Shown here piece by piece: positions 8,001 to 14,842 of a stretch of DNA of 16,784 nucleotides (position 1 is the stretch's first letter; each line of letters opens with the position of its first letter). The notes under the pieces were generated by a model that saw only the letters and a list, made by a program, of their open reading frames with translations, was not told the origin of the DNA and ran no database searches. This DNA is from Proteiniphilum sp. (lineage in GTDB: Bacteria; Bacteroidota; Bacteroidia; Bacteroidales; Dysgonomonadaceae). The translations under genes were made by a program, and so were the position numbers. The stretch is from NCBI GenBank assembly GCA_012728465.1, contig JAAYFB010000127.1, positions 1 to 16,784 on the forward strand, written 5' to 3'.

Positions 8001-8740
8001 TCCGCGATAAAGGAAGCAACGGAGAAAGGGAAATGGCCTACTCACTATTCTTAGCAGGATTTGATGTGAAGGATATTCACATGACTGACTTAATCTCAGG
8101 GCGCGAAAACCTAGAAGATGTAAGCTTTGCTGTATTTACAGGAGGCTTCTCTAACTCTGATGTGTTTGGTTCGGCTAAAGGCTGGGCGGGTGGCATCTTA
8201 TACAACGAGAAAGCAAGAGCATCTATCGAAAACTTCTATGCACGCAAAGATACACTAAGTCTTGGGGTATGTAACGGATGTCAACTATTGATGGAGTTAG
8301 GACTAATATATCCAGAGATGGGCAAAGACCATCCTAAGATGAAGCATAATAGTTCAGGCAAATTTGAATCATCATTCTTAAGTGTGGAAATTCCTAAGAA
8401 CAATTCGGTAATGCTTAAATCTCTTGCAGGCAGCAAACTTGGTATTTGGGTAGCACACGGTGAAGGTCGTTTCGAACTTCCTGGTGATGCATCTCAGTAC
8501 AATATCTCTGCAAAGTACCTGTATGATGAATATCCTGGCAATCCAAATGGTTCTGACTTTGGTGCTGCTGCAGTGGCATCAGCAGATGGTCGTCATTTAG
8601 CAATGATGCCACACTTAGAGCGAACAATATTCCCATGGCAAAATGCCTTCTACCCTTACGCATATCGTAAGCACGATGTAACTCCATGGATGGAAGCATT
8701 TGCAAATGCTAGAGAATGGCTAAAAAATAACAACAAATAA
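5048..8740 (+). CDS. purL: Phosphoribosylformylglycinamidine synthase, long single-chain form
   Basis: This enzyme converts FGAR, glutamine and ATP to FGAM in the fourth step of purine synthesis. At 1230 residues it is the fused form with all parts in one chain. These are an N-terminal PurS-like domain (about 1-150), a linker carrying the NSEHCRHK motif (~165-172), two AIRS-type ATP/FGAR halves, and a C-terminal class I glutaminase. Landmarks are ETHNFPT (247-253) with a glycine-rich GASTGTGGE loop after it, HDHGAGGH (449-456), DCGAMALDYRG (from 624), HDISEGG in the second half, the glutaminase nucleophile in GVCNGCQ (C1075), and the HLE pair (H1189, E1191). The ammonia-producing triad is intact, so no separate PurQ or PurS is needed. 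It is transcribed alone from a promoter back-to-back with the LysE-type gene and closed by a strong terminator. Confidence 0.98.
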   Translation: MILFFRTPQKSLIAVETTVSLSDESINKINWLLGEAEKLNDSEIEGTFVGPRREMITPWSTTAVEITQNMGICDITRIEEYFPADDNTPEYDPMLQRVYKGLNQDIFAIEGKPEPIKHIDSIEEYNEKEGLALSEEEIQYLNGVSAKMGRKLTDSEVFGFSQVNSEHCRHKIFNGKFIIDGVEMESSLFQLIKKTSANNPNNLVSAYKDNVAFNSGPTIEQFAPDSGEKADFFSTRNIESVISLKAETHNFPTTVEPFNGASTGTGGEIRDRLAGGKASLPLAGTAVYMTSYPRMEEGRDWENVLPARQWLYQTPEEILIKASNGASDFGNKFGQPLITGSLLTFEHQENYKKFAFDKVIMLAGGIGFANKDNAIKDKPQTGEKVIVMGGDNYRIGMGGGAVSSVNTGEYSSGIELNAVQRSNPEMQKRVANVIRSLSESGNNPIVSIHDHGAGGHLNCLSELIEDTGGIIHLDKLPSGDPTLSARELVGNESQERMGLLVKEEDLERIRIIAEREKAPLYVVGETTSDMKLIFQEADGKRAIDMTVEDFFDHSPKTVMTDNTIEESYTAPEYSKENLATYIENVLKLDSVACKDWLTNKVDRSVTGKVARQQTQGEIQLPLSDCGAMALDYRGYAGIATSIGHAPQVAMIDPAAGSVMAISEALTNIVFAPLAEGLKSVSLSANWMWPAKNEGEDARLYKAVQACSDFASDLGINIPTGKDSLSMTQKYGDDKVFSPGTVIISAAGEVSNIRKIVSPTLAYIKGTYLYYIDFSFDTLKLGGSSFAQTLGKLGDEAPTVNDTEYFKNAFSAVQELINRGLIIAGHDISEGGLVTTLLEMCFSNPQGGIDARFNKVRHSDIIKILFAENPGVVVQVKHHHLVEKILDDYGVGHAIIGRPIEDRKLIISKDDFKQEFDVDQLRDVWFRTSYLFDKKQSGVEAATARFENYKKQPLQFEILDSFTGKFEDLALNPDRKERSGLTAAIIRDKGSNGEREMAYSLFLAGFDVKDIHMTDLISGRENLEDVSFAVFTGGFSNSDVFGSAKGWAGGILYNEKARASIENFYARKDTLSLGVCNGCQLLMELGLIYPEMGKDHPKMKHNSSGKFESSFLSVEIPKNNSVMLKSLAGSKLGIWVAHGEGRFELPGDASQYNISAKYLYDEYPGNPNGSDFGAAAVASADGRHLAMMPHLERTIFPWQNAFYPYAYRKHDVTPWMEAFANAREWLKNNNK

Positions 8741-8755
8741 TCAAGAACAAATATT

Positions 8756-8802
8756 GAATCTGTCGGTGCTACCTTTACAGTACTCCGACAGATTCTTTTT
8801 TT
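8756..8802 (+). terminator. Intrinsic terminator after purL
   Basis: GAATCTGTCGG (8756-8766) pairs perfectly with CCGACAGATTC (8785-8795) over an 18-nt loop, followed immediately by seven T (8796-8802). It starts 15 bp after the purL stop and ends only 21 bp before the ATG of the next gene on the same strand. Confidence 0.92.
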
Positions 8803-8823
8803 CATCTAAAATTATATACTTTA

Positions 8824-9225
8824 ATGAGACCCATTATTTTTGAAAACATAATGAAGGTGCGTGACTACGAGTGCGATGCTCAAGGACATGTAAACAATGC
8901 AAACTACCAACGCTATTTTGAAACTACTCGCCATGAGTTTCTTGAACACGTTGGCCTCAACTTCTTCGAACTACACAAGCAAGGCATAGATGCTGTTGTT
9001 TCGCGTGTAGAGATTAGATATAAAGTACCATTAATTGGTATGGATAAATTTAAATGTACTGTTGCCCTTGAGAGAATAGGTCTTAAATACATATTTCACC
9101 AAAAAATTATCAGACTATCGGATGAGAAGGTGTGTGCTCTAGGAAAAATTGAGGTTGTAAACTTAGTGAACGGAAAGCTTTCCAAACCCGAAGTATTTGA
9201 CGAAGCTTTCAAAGAGTATATATAG
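8824..9225 (+). CDS. Hotdog-fold acyl-CoA thioesterase (4HBT/YbgC-like)
   Basis: The 133-residue product is the usual length for a single-domain 4-hydroxybenzoyl-CoA-thioesterase-type hotdog protein. The active-site region reads YECDAQGHVNNANYQRYFE; D18 occupies the catalytic aspartate position, and the GHVNNANY helix start is typical of the family. Such enzymes are small cytosolic multimers that hydrolyse acyl-CoA or acyl-ACP thioesters; chain-length preference cannot be told from sequence. No signal peptide or membrane span is visible. It is followed 56 bp later by dprA on the same strand with no strong terminator between, so the two may share a transcript. The purL terminator sits only 21 bp upstream and I found no good promoter in that space, so expression may depend on read-through or on a promoter overlapping the terminator. 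Confidence 0.88.
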   Translation: MRPIIFENIMKVRDYECDAQGHVNNANYQRYFETTRHEFLEHVGLNFFELHKQGIDAVVSRVEIRYKVPLIGMDKFKCTVALERIGLKYIFHQKIIRLSDEKVCALGKIEVVNLVNGKLSKPEVFDEAFKEYI

Positions 9226-9281
9226 CTAAATAGCAATTTCATATTGCATCTAAATAAGCTTTACTAACACCTTTAATTAAT

Positions 9282-10391
9282 ATGATTTCTGATAAAACAC
9301 TATATCAAATTGCTCTCACCAAAATTAAAGGGGTGGGAATATCGCTCGCTCGTGCTCTAATGCAAACTGTGGGTGACGAAGAAGCAATTTTTAAAGAGAG
9401 TCGCAAAAGTCTAGAAAAGATTCCACGCATATCTCCACAACTGGTTAATGAAATACGTAGCTCATCAGTGATGCTTGAAGCAGAAGAAGAACTTTCTTTT
9501 ATCAACAAGAGCAACATAAAACCCTATTTCTTTACTGATAGTTATTATCCACAACGATTAACGCAATGCATTGATGCGCCTATACTACTTTATGATAAAG
9601 GCAATACTGACTATAATAGAGAAAAAGTAATCAGCATAGTTGGCACTCGCAATGCCACTAGCCATGGGCGAGATTTTTGTGAGTCATTAATTGCTGACAT
9701 AGCTAAGAGCTTTCCAGACATACTAATAGTTAGTGGCTTGGCATATGGAATAGACATATGTGCTCATCGGGCCGCACTTAGCAATAACTTATCAACTGTA
9801 GCAGTTCTAGCACATGGACTTGACAGAATATACCCTCATGTACATCGAAAGACTGCAGTGGAAATGCTAGAAAAAGGGGCTTTATTAACAGAATTTCCTA
9901 GTAAGACAAATCCCGACAAATTTAATTTTGTAAGACGCAATCGAATTGTAGCAGGAATGGCTGATGCAGTAATTGTAGTTGAATCTGGAAGTAGAGGCGG
10001 ATCATTAATTACCGCAGACATAGCCAATTCATATTTCAGAGAGGTATTTGCAGTGCCTGGCAGAGTTACAGACAGAGAGTCGGAAGGATGTAACAGACTA
10101 ATTGCAACAAACAAGGCCATACTATTGAGCGACACCAAAGCACTATATGAGCAAATGGGATGGAGCCTTACGGACAAAAGCACCAAACCCATACAAAGAG
10201 AGCTTTTTCTTGACCTAACGGAAGATGAAGAGCAAATATTTAGTGCACTACAAAGTGGAGAACCAAAGCAGGTAAATGAAATAGCTATTGAACTTGATAC
10301 GCCCGTTACGGATCTTTTTTTCACTCTACTTGAATTAGAAATGAAGAATATCGTGAAAGCTTTACCTGGGGGAATGTATAAATTAATGTAG
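9282..10391 (+). CDS. dprA: DNA-processing protein DprA (Smf)
   Basis: DprA binds incoming single-stranded DNA during natural transformation and loads RecA onto it. The 369-residue product has a helix-hairpin-helix/SAM-like N-terminus (about 1-65, with KIKGVGISLARAL), a central Rossmann-like DNA-binding domain (about 75-285) and a C-terminal winged-helix domain (about 312-369). Core motifs are IVGTRNATSHGR (119-130), SGLAYGIDICAH (151-162), RRNRIVAG (218-225), SGSRGGSLITA (235-245) and VPGR (258-261). All are intact. dprA also occurs in bacteria not known to be competent, so its presence alone does not prove transformability. It follows the thioesterase gene closely, and recA, its usual protein partner, lies two genes downstream. 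The 186-residue open frame on the opposite strand here is a shadow. Confidence 0.96.
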   Translation: MISDKTLYQIALTKIKGVGISLARALMQTVGDEEAIFKESRKSLEKIPRISPQLVNEIRSSSVMLEAEEELSFINKSNIKPYFFTDSYYPQRLTQCIDAPILLYDKGNTDYNREKVISIVGTRNATSHGRDFCESLIADIAKSFPDILIVSGLAYGIDICAHRAALSNNLSTVAVLAHGLDRIYPHVHRKTAVEMLEKGALLTEFPSKTNPDKFNFVRRNRIVAGMADAVIVVESGSRGGSLITADIANSYFREVFAVPGRVTDRESEGCNRLIATNKAILLSDTKALYEQMGWSLTDKSTKPIQRELFLDLTEDEEQIFSALQSGEPKQVNEIAIELDTPVTDLFFTLLELEMKNIVKALPGGMYKLM

Positions 10392-10448
10392 TGCATAAAT
10401 AAGATATTTCTTTATTCTATAATATTTTTATTACGTCCATTTATTTTT

Positions 10449-10456
10449 TATCTTTG
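10449..10456 (+). promoter_or_regulatory. Putative -7 element for the bcp-recA unit
   Basis: TATCTTTG is an exact TAnnTTTG match 30 bp before the bcp ATG, within the 95-bp AT-rich gap after dprA. No TTG is seen at the expected -33 distance. No LexA-type SOS box is recognisable here or directly before recA. Confidence 0.45.
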
Positions 10457-10486
10457 ATGACAATAATCTTATAAATAATAAATAGT

Positions 10487-10957
10487 ATGGCTTTAAATAT
10501 AGGTGATAAAATACCTGATTTATTAGGTAAAGATCAAAATGGTAATGTTCTAATGTCTAAGGACTTTGAAGGAAAGAAATTAGCACTCTATTTTTATCCA
10601 AAAGATAATACTCCTGGATGCACTTCGCAAGCGTGTAGCCTACGAGATGGATATCAAGACTTGATCAAAGCAGGATATGCAGTTGTGGGAGTAAGTGTAG
10701 ATAGTGAGGCTTCTCACCAAAAGTTTATAGAGAAATATACACTCCCATTCCCACTAATTGCTGACACAGAGAACATACTAGTTGAGAAGTTTGGAGTGTG
10801 GCAGGAAAAGAAAAACTTTGGTAAAAAATATATGGGTACCGTAAGGACTACATTTTTAGTAAACGAAAAAGGAATAATTCAACATAAAATAGAAGGTAGA
10901 GAAGTTGACACTAAAAATCATAGCAAACAGATTCTCAATTTTACAGAATACAAATAG
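10487..10957 (+). CDS. bcp: Thioredoxin-dependent thiol peroxidase (BCP/PrxQ-type peroxiredoxin)
   Basis: This enzyme reduces hydrogen peroxide and organic hydroperoxides using thioredoxin as electron donor. The 156-residue thioredoxin-fold protein carries [17 protein letters not shown] with the peroxidatic cysteine C45 and the resolving cysteine C50, the five-residue spacing and numbering of E. coli BCP. The conserved arginine in GTVRTTFLV (R120) completes the active site. It lacks a signal peptide and should be cytosolic. Its stop is 17 bp from the recA start, with no terminator between and its own -7 box upstream, so the two genes are probably co-transcribed from the promoter before bcp. 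That would tie RecA level to an oxidative-defence gene, which makes sense for an anaerobe or microaerophile, though the sequence itself does not show oxygen regulation. Confidence 0.96.
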   Translation: MALNIGDKIPDLLGKDQNGNVLMSKDFEGKKLALYFYPKDNTPGCTSQACSLRDGYQDLIKAGYAVVGVSVDSEASHQKFIEKYTLPFPLIADTENILVEKFGVWQEKKNFGKKYMGTVRTTFLVNEKGIIQHKIEGREVDTKNHSKQILNFTEYK

Positions 10958-10974
10958 AATATATACAAATAAAC

Positions 10975-11994
10975 ATGAGCGATAATAAAGACATAACTCA
11001 AAACAACGAGAAATTAAAAGCCCTTCGCGCAGCGATGGATAAAATAGAAAAAACCTACGGCAAAGGATCAATCATGAAAATGGGTGATAACAAAGTAGAA
11101 GAAGTTGCCGTAATTCCTACTGGTTCTATCGGATTGAATGCCGCTCTTGGAGTTGGAGGATATCCACGTGGAAGAGTAATCGAAATATATGGTCCAGAGT
11201 CTTCCGGTAAAACCACACTTGCTATCCACGCTATAGCGGAAGCGCAAAAAGCTGGCGGAGTAGCTGCTTTTATTGATGCTGAACATGCTTTTGATAGATT
11301 TTATGCAGGCAAGCTTGGAGTTGATACGGACAATCTACTTATCTCACAACCTAGCAGTGGTGAAGAGGCATTAGAAATTACAGAACAATTAGTACGTTCA
11401 TCCGCAGTTGACATCATCGTTGTTGACTCGGTAGCTGCCTTGACTCCTAAAAAAGAGATTGAGGGAGATATGGGGGATTCAAATGTTGGCTTGCAAGCAC
11501 GATTAATGTCGCAAGCACTCAGAAAACTAACCTCAGCTATTAGTAAAACTAACACTACATGTATTTTCATCAACCAATTGCGTGATAAGATTGGAGTGAT
11601 GTTCGGAAACCCTGAAACCACAACTGGTGGAAATGCCCTAAAGTTCTATTCATCTGTTAGGCTTGACATTCGCCGCATTGGTGCCATCAAAGACGGTGAA
11701 GAGGTCTACGGCAACTCAACACGTGTGAAAGTAGTAAAAAACAAAGTGTCTGCACCATTCCGTAAGGCTGAGTTTGACATTATGTATGGTGAGGGAATCT
11801 CAAGAGAAGGGGAAATTATAGATTTAGGCTCCGATCTCAACATAATTAAGAAGAGTGGCTCTTGGTATAGTTACAAAGATGCAAGGATAGCACAAGGACG
11901 TGATGCTTCAAAAGCAGTTATGAGAGACAACCCCGAACTTGCTGATGAACTAGAGAGTTTAATTTTTGAAGCTCTAAAAGAGAAAAAAGAGTAA
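10975..11994 (+). CDS. recA: Recombinase RecA
   Basis: RecA forms ATP-dependent filaments on single-stranded DNA, pairs homologous DNA and performs strand exchange. The 339-residue product is typical in length. Landmarks are the N-terminal helix region ([20 protein letters not shown]), Walker A GPESSGKT (73-80), the catalytic glutamate in DAEHAFD (E103), Walker [11 protein letters not shown] with D151, disordered-loop L1 around [14 protein letters not shown], the ATP-sensing [21 protein letters not shown] stretch including loop L2 (199-219), and an acidic C-terminus. It directly follows bcp and has a hairpin terminator 32 bp after its stop. There is no intein or frameshift. Damage induction, if any, is unlikely to use a classical LexA box, as none is visible. 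Confidence 0.99.
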   Translation: MSDNKDITQNNEKLKALRAAMDKIEKTYGKGSIMKMGDNKVEEVAVIPTGSIGLNAALGVGGYPRGRVIEIYGPESSGKTTLAIHAIAEAQKAGGVAAFIDAEHAFDRFYAGKLGVDTDNLLISQPSSGEEALEITEQLVRSSAVDIIVVDSVAALTPKKEIEGDMGDSNVGLQARLMSQALRKLTSAISKTNTTCIFINQLRDKIGVMFGNPETTTGGNALKFYSSVRLDIRRIGAIKDGEEVYGNSTRVKVVKNKVSAPFRKAEFDIMYGEGISREGEIIDLGSDLNIIKKSGSWYSYKDARIAQGRDASKAVMRDNPELADELESLIFEALKEKKE

Positions 11995-12026
11995 CATAAA
12001 GCATTGATGATAAAATGTAATATTAC

Positions 12027-12068
12027 AAAGCAATACTTATCGTTCAAGATTTGGTATTGCTTTTGTAT
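12027..12068 (+). terminator. Probable terminator of the bcp-recA unit
   Basis: AAAGCAATAC (12027-12036) pairs with GTATTGCTTT (12054-12063) as a perfect 10-bp stem with a 17-nt loop, followed by a short interrupted T-rich stretch. The 340-bp gap up to 12334 otherwise shows only the promoter listed next and a small GGATTT/AAATCC hairpin (12106-12124); I see no small gene or RNA in it. Confidence 0.65.
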
Positions 12069-12227
12069 TTTAAATCGATGTGCAATCAATCGAACTAAGG
12101 CACATGGATTTGAATAAAAAATCCGTTCATAAAAACGACTTAAACCAAGTTACAAATCAAACTGCACAACTAATACTAAAATACCCAAGCTAATTGAAGC
12201 CTTTTTTATAATGTGATGCAAAATTTG

Positions 12228-12235
12228 TACTTTTG
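12228..12235 (+). promoter_or_regulatory. Putative -7 element for the PcrA/UvrD helicase gene
   Basis: TACTTTTG matches TAnnTTTG and would leave a leader of roughly 90 nt before the ATG at 12335. It overlaps a short imperfect direct repeat (TTTGTACTT then TTGTACTT). No -33 TTG is seen at the right distance. A better-placed promoter closer to the gene was not found. Confidence 0.35.
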
Positions 12236-12334
12236 TACTTCGCTTAAATTATTTCTTAATTTGCATGCTCACATTTAATTATTACTTTAGATGCTTTTGA
12301 GTTTCACTCCACGTTTCTTATAAAAATATCTTAG

Positions 12335-14659
12335 ATGGATAATCTACTTAATGAATTAAATAAAAGTCAACGCGACGCTGTAGAGTTTTGCGATGGTCCC
12401 TCACTTATAATAGCGGGCGCAGGTTCAGGAAAGACCCGAGTACTGACACACAAAATTGCTTACCTGCTAGAACAAGGCTTGCCCCCATACTATATTTTAG
12501 CACTTACATTTACTAATAAAGCTTCGAGAGAGATGAAGGAGCGTATAGCCGAATTAGTAGGTGAAAAAAAAGCTCGACAATTATGGATGGGAACGTTTCA
12601 CTCCATATTCTCAAGAATACTTCGAATGGAAGCTGAAAAAATAGGATTTACATCTAATTTCACAATATTCGATTCTTCTGATTCTGCCAATCTAATCCGA
12701 TTAATCATTCGCGAAATGGAGCTCGACGATAAGATATATAAAGCCAACGGCGTACAAAACCAAATATCGAGAGCAAAGAATGGATTAATAACTCCCAAAA
12801 TGTATGCAAACAATAGGGAAATAATGGAATACGACAGAATATCTAAACGCCCGATGCTTGCAGAGATATACAAAAAGTATCAAAGCCGACTGAGAACTTC
12901 AAATAGTATGGATTTCGATGACTTGTTGATGTACACCAATATTTTACTGCGTGACAATCCAGAAGTTCTTGAAAATTATAGAAATAGATTTCAGTATATT
13001 CTAGTAGATGAGTATCAGGACACCAACTATGCTCAACATCTTATCGTAAAGCAATTGGGAGAGGCACACAATAGAGTATGCGTTGTGGGTGACGATGCTC
13101 AAAGCATTTACTCATTTAGAGGTGCCAATATTGACAACATATTAAATTTCAAAAATACTTTTCCCAACACACAGACATTTAAGCTAGAACAAAACTATCG
13201 CTCTACTCAAAACATAGTGAATGCTGCAAATAGCTTGATCAAGAAAAACAAGGAGCAAATCTTCAAGAATGTATTCTCAGAAAACGAGGTAGGAGATAAG
13301 ATCGAGGTAGTGAGTGCATTTTCTGATTTTGAAGAGGCACTTATTGTTTCTAATCAAATATCAAGACTTAGGTTCGATGATCATTTGTCATATTCAGACA
13401 TTGCTATTCTATATCGCACCAATGCTCAATCACGTGTGTTTGAAGAATCACTACGCAAAAAAAATATCCCTTACCGAATATATGGCGGTTTATCTTTCTA
13501 TCAGCGAAAGGAGATTAAAGATATAATTGCATACTTCAGGCTAATAGTAAACCCAGGTGACGAAGATGCCTTCAGAAGAGTTATAAACTACCCCGCTCGT
13601 GGCATAGGCAACGTAACAGTAGCAAGAATTACAGAGTGTGCCATATTGCACAATGTAAGCTTATGGCATGTTTTGTCGGCTCCGCTAGAATATGGACTAC
13701 AAGTAAACTCAGGTATCTCTAAGAAATTATCTTCATTTTTGGAGCTTATGACAGAATTTGTTGTAAAAGACGAAACACTAAATGCGTTTGAAATAGCTCA
13801 AGATATATTAACCAAAACGGGGATAATGAAAGAGGCATACAAAGACCTAACTCCCGAAGGAATGAGCAGAGCGCAGAACATTCAAGAGCTTGTAAATGCC
13901 GTTCAAGAGTTTGTATCGATAAGACAGGAAGAGGGAATTGAAGACATTAGATTAGTCGATTTCCTAGCAGAATCATCACTACTGACAGACCAAGATATGA
14001 ACAATGACGGAGACCAAGAAAAGGTATCTCTGATGACAGTACACTCTGCAAAAGGCCTAGAGTTTAAACACGTATTTGTGGTAGGTGTTGAGGAGGATTT
14101 ATTTCCATCATCCATGTCACAAAATGAAATTAGAGGGTTAGAGGAAGAGCGTCGCTTGTTTTATGTAGCTATTACACGAGCTGAGAAGAGTTGCACAATA
14201 ACATATGCTCGAAGCAGATTTAGAAATGGAACTACAAATTCTACCCGACCTAGTCGATTCTTGAATGATATAGATTCTAAGTATCTATCTATGAAAGATA
14301 ATTCAATATCTTTTGAAAATAATCAAGGTTCATCTGACGGATTTTGGGAATCGATGCGACAACGAAGAGAACAAGCCAGCAAATTTGCTACCCCACAACG
14401 AAGCAACACTCCTAATCGTGAACCAAGCGTTAATGCAAAAAAGATACCTGTTAGAAACGAGATAACAACATCTCTATCAATGTCTCAAGAAGCAACTATG
14501 CTAACAGAAGGAAATGTTATTGAGCACGAAAGATTTGGTAGAGGCATTGTTACATCTATCGAACAGTCGGGAGGAAACAAACGTGCCTTTGTAGAATTCG
14601 AATCAGCAGGTTCGAAACAATTATTACTAAAATATGCAAAGTTTAAAATAGTGAAATAA
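12335..14659 (+). CDS. ATP-dependent 3'-5' DNA helicase, PcrA/UvrD family
   Basis: This superfamily 1A helicase unwinds DNA in excision and mismatch repair and clears RecA filaments or stalled complexes. The 774-residue product holds all motifs in order: Q-motif region LNKSQRDAV (8-16), motif I GAGSGKT (28-34), Ia TFTNKA (58-63), II VDEYQDT (224-230), III GDDAQSIYSFRG (252-263), IV QNYRST (286-291), V TVHSAKGLE (568-576) and VI EEERRLFYVAITRA (603-616). A low-complexity polar linker (about 650-725) precedes a C-terminal Tudor-like segment with HERFGRGIV (731-739), the part of PcrA known to contact RNA polymerase. That tail favours PcrA/UvrD over Rep. It sits alone, 340 bp after recA, with its own promoter candidate. 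I left the symbol blank because pcrA and uvrD are used interchangeably in this phylum. Confidence 0.96.
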   Translation: MDNLLNELNKSQRDAVEFCDGPSLIIAGAGSGKTRVLTHKIAYLLEQGLPPYYILALTFTNKASREMKERIAELVGEKKARQLWMGTFHSIFSRILRMEAEKIGFTSNFTIFDSSDSANLIRLIIREMELDDKIYKANGVQNQISRAKNGLITPKMYANNREIMEYDRISKRPMLAEIYKKYQSRLRTSNSMDFDDLLMYTNILLRDNPEVLENYRNRFQYILVDEYQDTNYAQHLIVKQLGEAHNRVCVVGDDAQSIYSFRGANIDNILNFKNTFPNTQTFKLEQNYRSTQNIVNAANSLIKKNKEQIFKNVFSENEVGDKIEVVSAFSDFEEALIVSNQISRLRFDDHLSYSDIAILYRTNAQSRVFEESLRKKNIPYRIYGGLSFYQRKEIKDIIAYFRLIVNPGDEDAFRRVINYPARGIGNVTVARITECAILHNVSLWHVLSAPLEYGLQVNSGISKKLSSFLELMTEFVVKDETLNAFEIAQDILTKTGIMKEAYKDLTPEGMSRAQNIQELVNAVQEFVSIRQEEGIEDIRLVDFLAESSLLTDQDMNNDGDQEKVSLMTVHSAKGLEFKHVFVVGVEEDLFPSSMSQNEIRGLEEERRLFYVAITRAEKSCTITYARSRFRNGTTNSTRPSRFLNDIDSKYLSMKDNSISFENNQGSSDGFWESMRQRREQASKFATPQRSNTPNREPSVNAKKIPVRNEITTSLSMSQEATMLTEGNVIEHERFGRGIVTSIEQSGGNKRAFVEFESAGSKQLLLKYAKFKIVK

Positions 14660-14777
14660 ATCATGTTTTTAATTCATTAAATGTATAGAAAAGCTGTAAA
14701 AGTAATATTATTAACCATCGATGAGATAAGAGGTTAAATTAGACATAAGTTTTTTTTAATATGTCATATAAAAATGC

Positions 14778-14785
14778 TATTTTTG
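14778..14785 (+). promoter_or_regulatory. Putative -7 element for the phosphofructokinase gene
   Basis: TATTTTTG matches TAnnTTTG, 57 bp before the ATG at 14843. Just upstream lies a run of eight T (14750-14757) and a short hairpin, TTAACC (14711-14716) with GGTTAA (14732-14737). The hairpin is 12 nt from the T run, so it is at best a poor terminator for the helicase gene. Confidence 0.38.
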
Positions 14786-14842
14786 AAGACATTTTGTACA
14801 GGTTATTAAAAGAGAAACTAATTAATTAAATATCAAGTTATA

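Noticed and set aside
9229..9254. Small hairpin GCAAT/ATTGC between the thioesterase gene and dprA
   Set aside because: A 5-bp AT-rich stem without a following T run is too weak to call a terminator or attenuator.
9836..10396. A 186-residue open frame on the minus strand
   Set aside because: It lies almost wholly antisense to the well-supported dprA gene, its composition is that of a shadow frame (Ser/Leu-rich), and it shows no domain.
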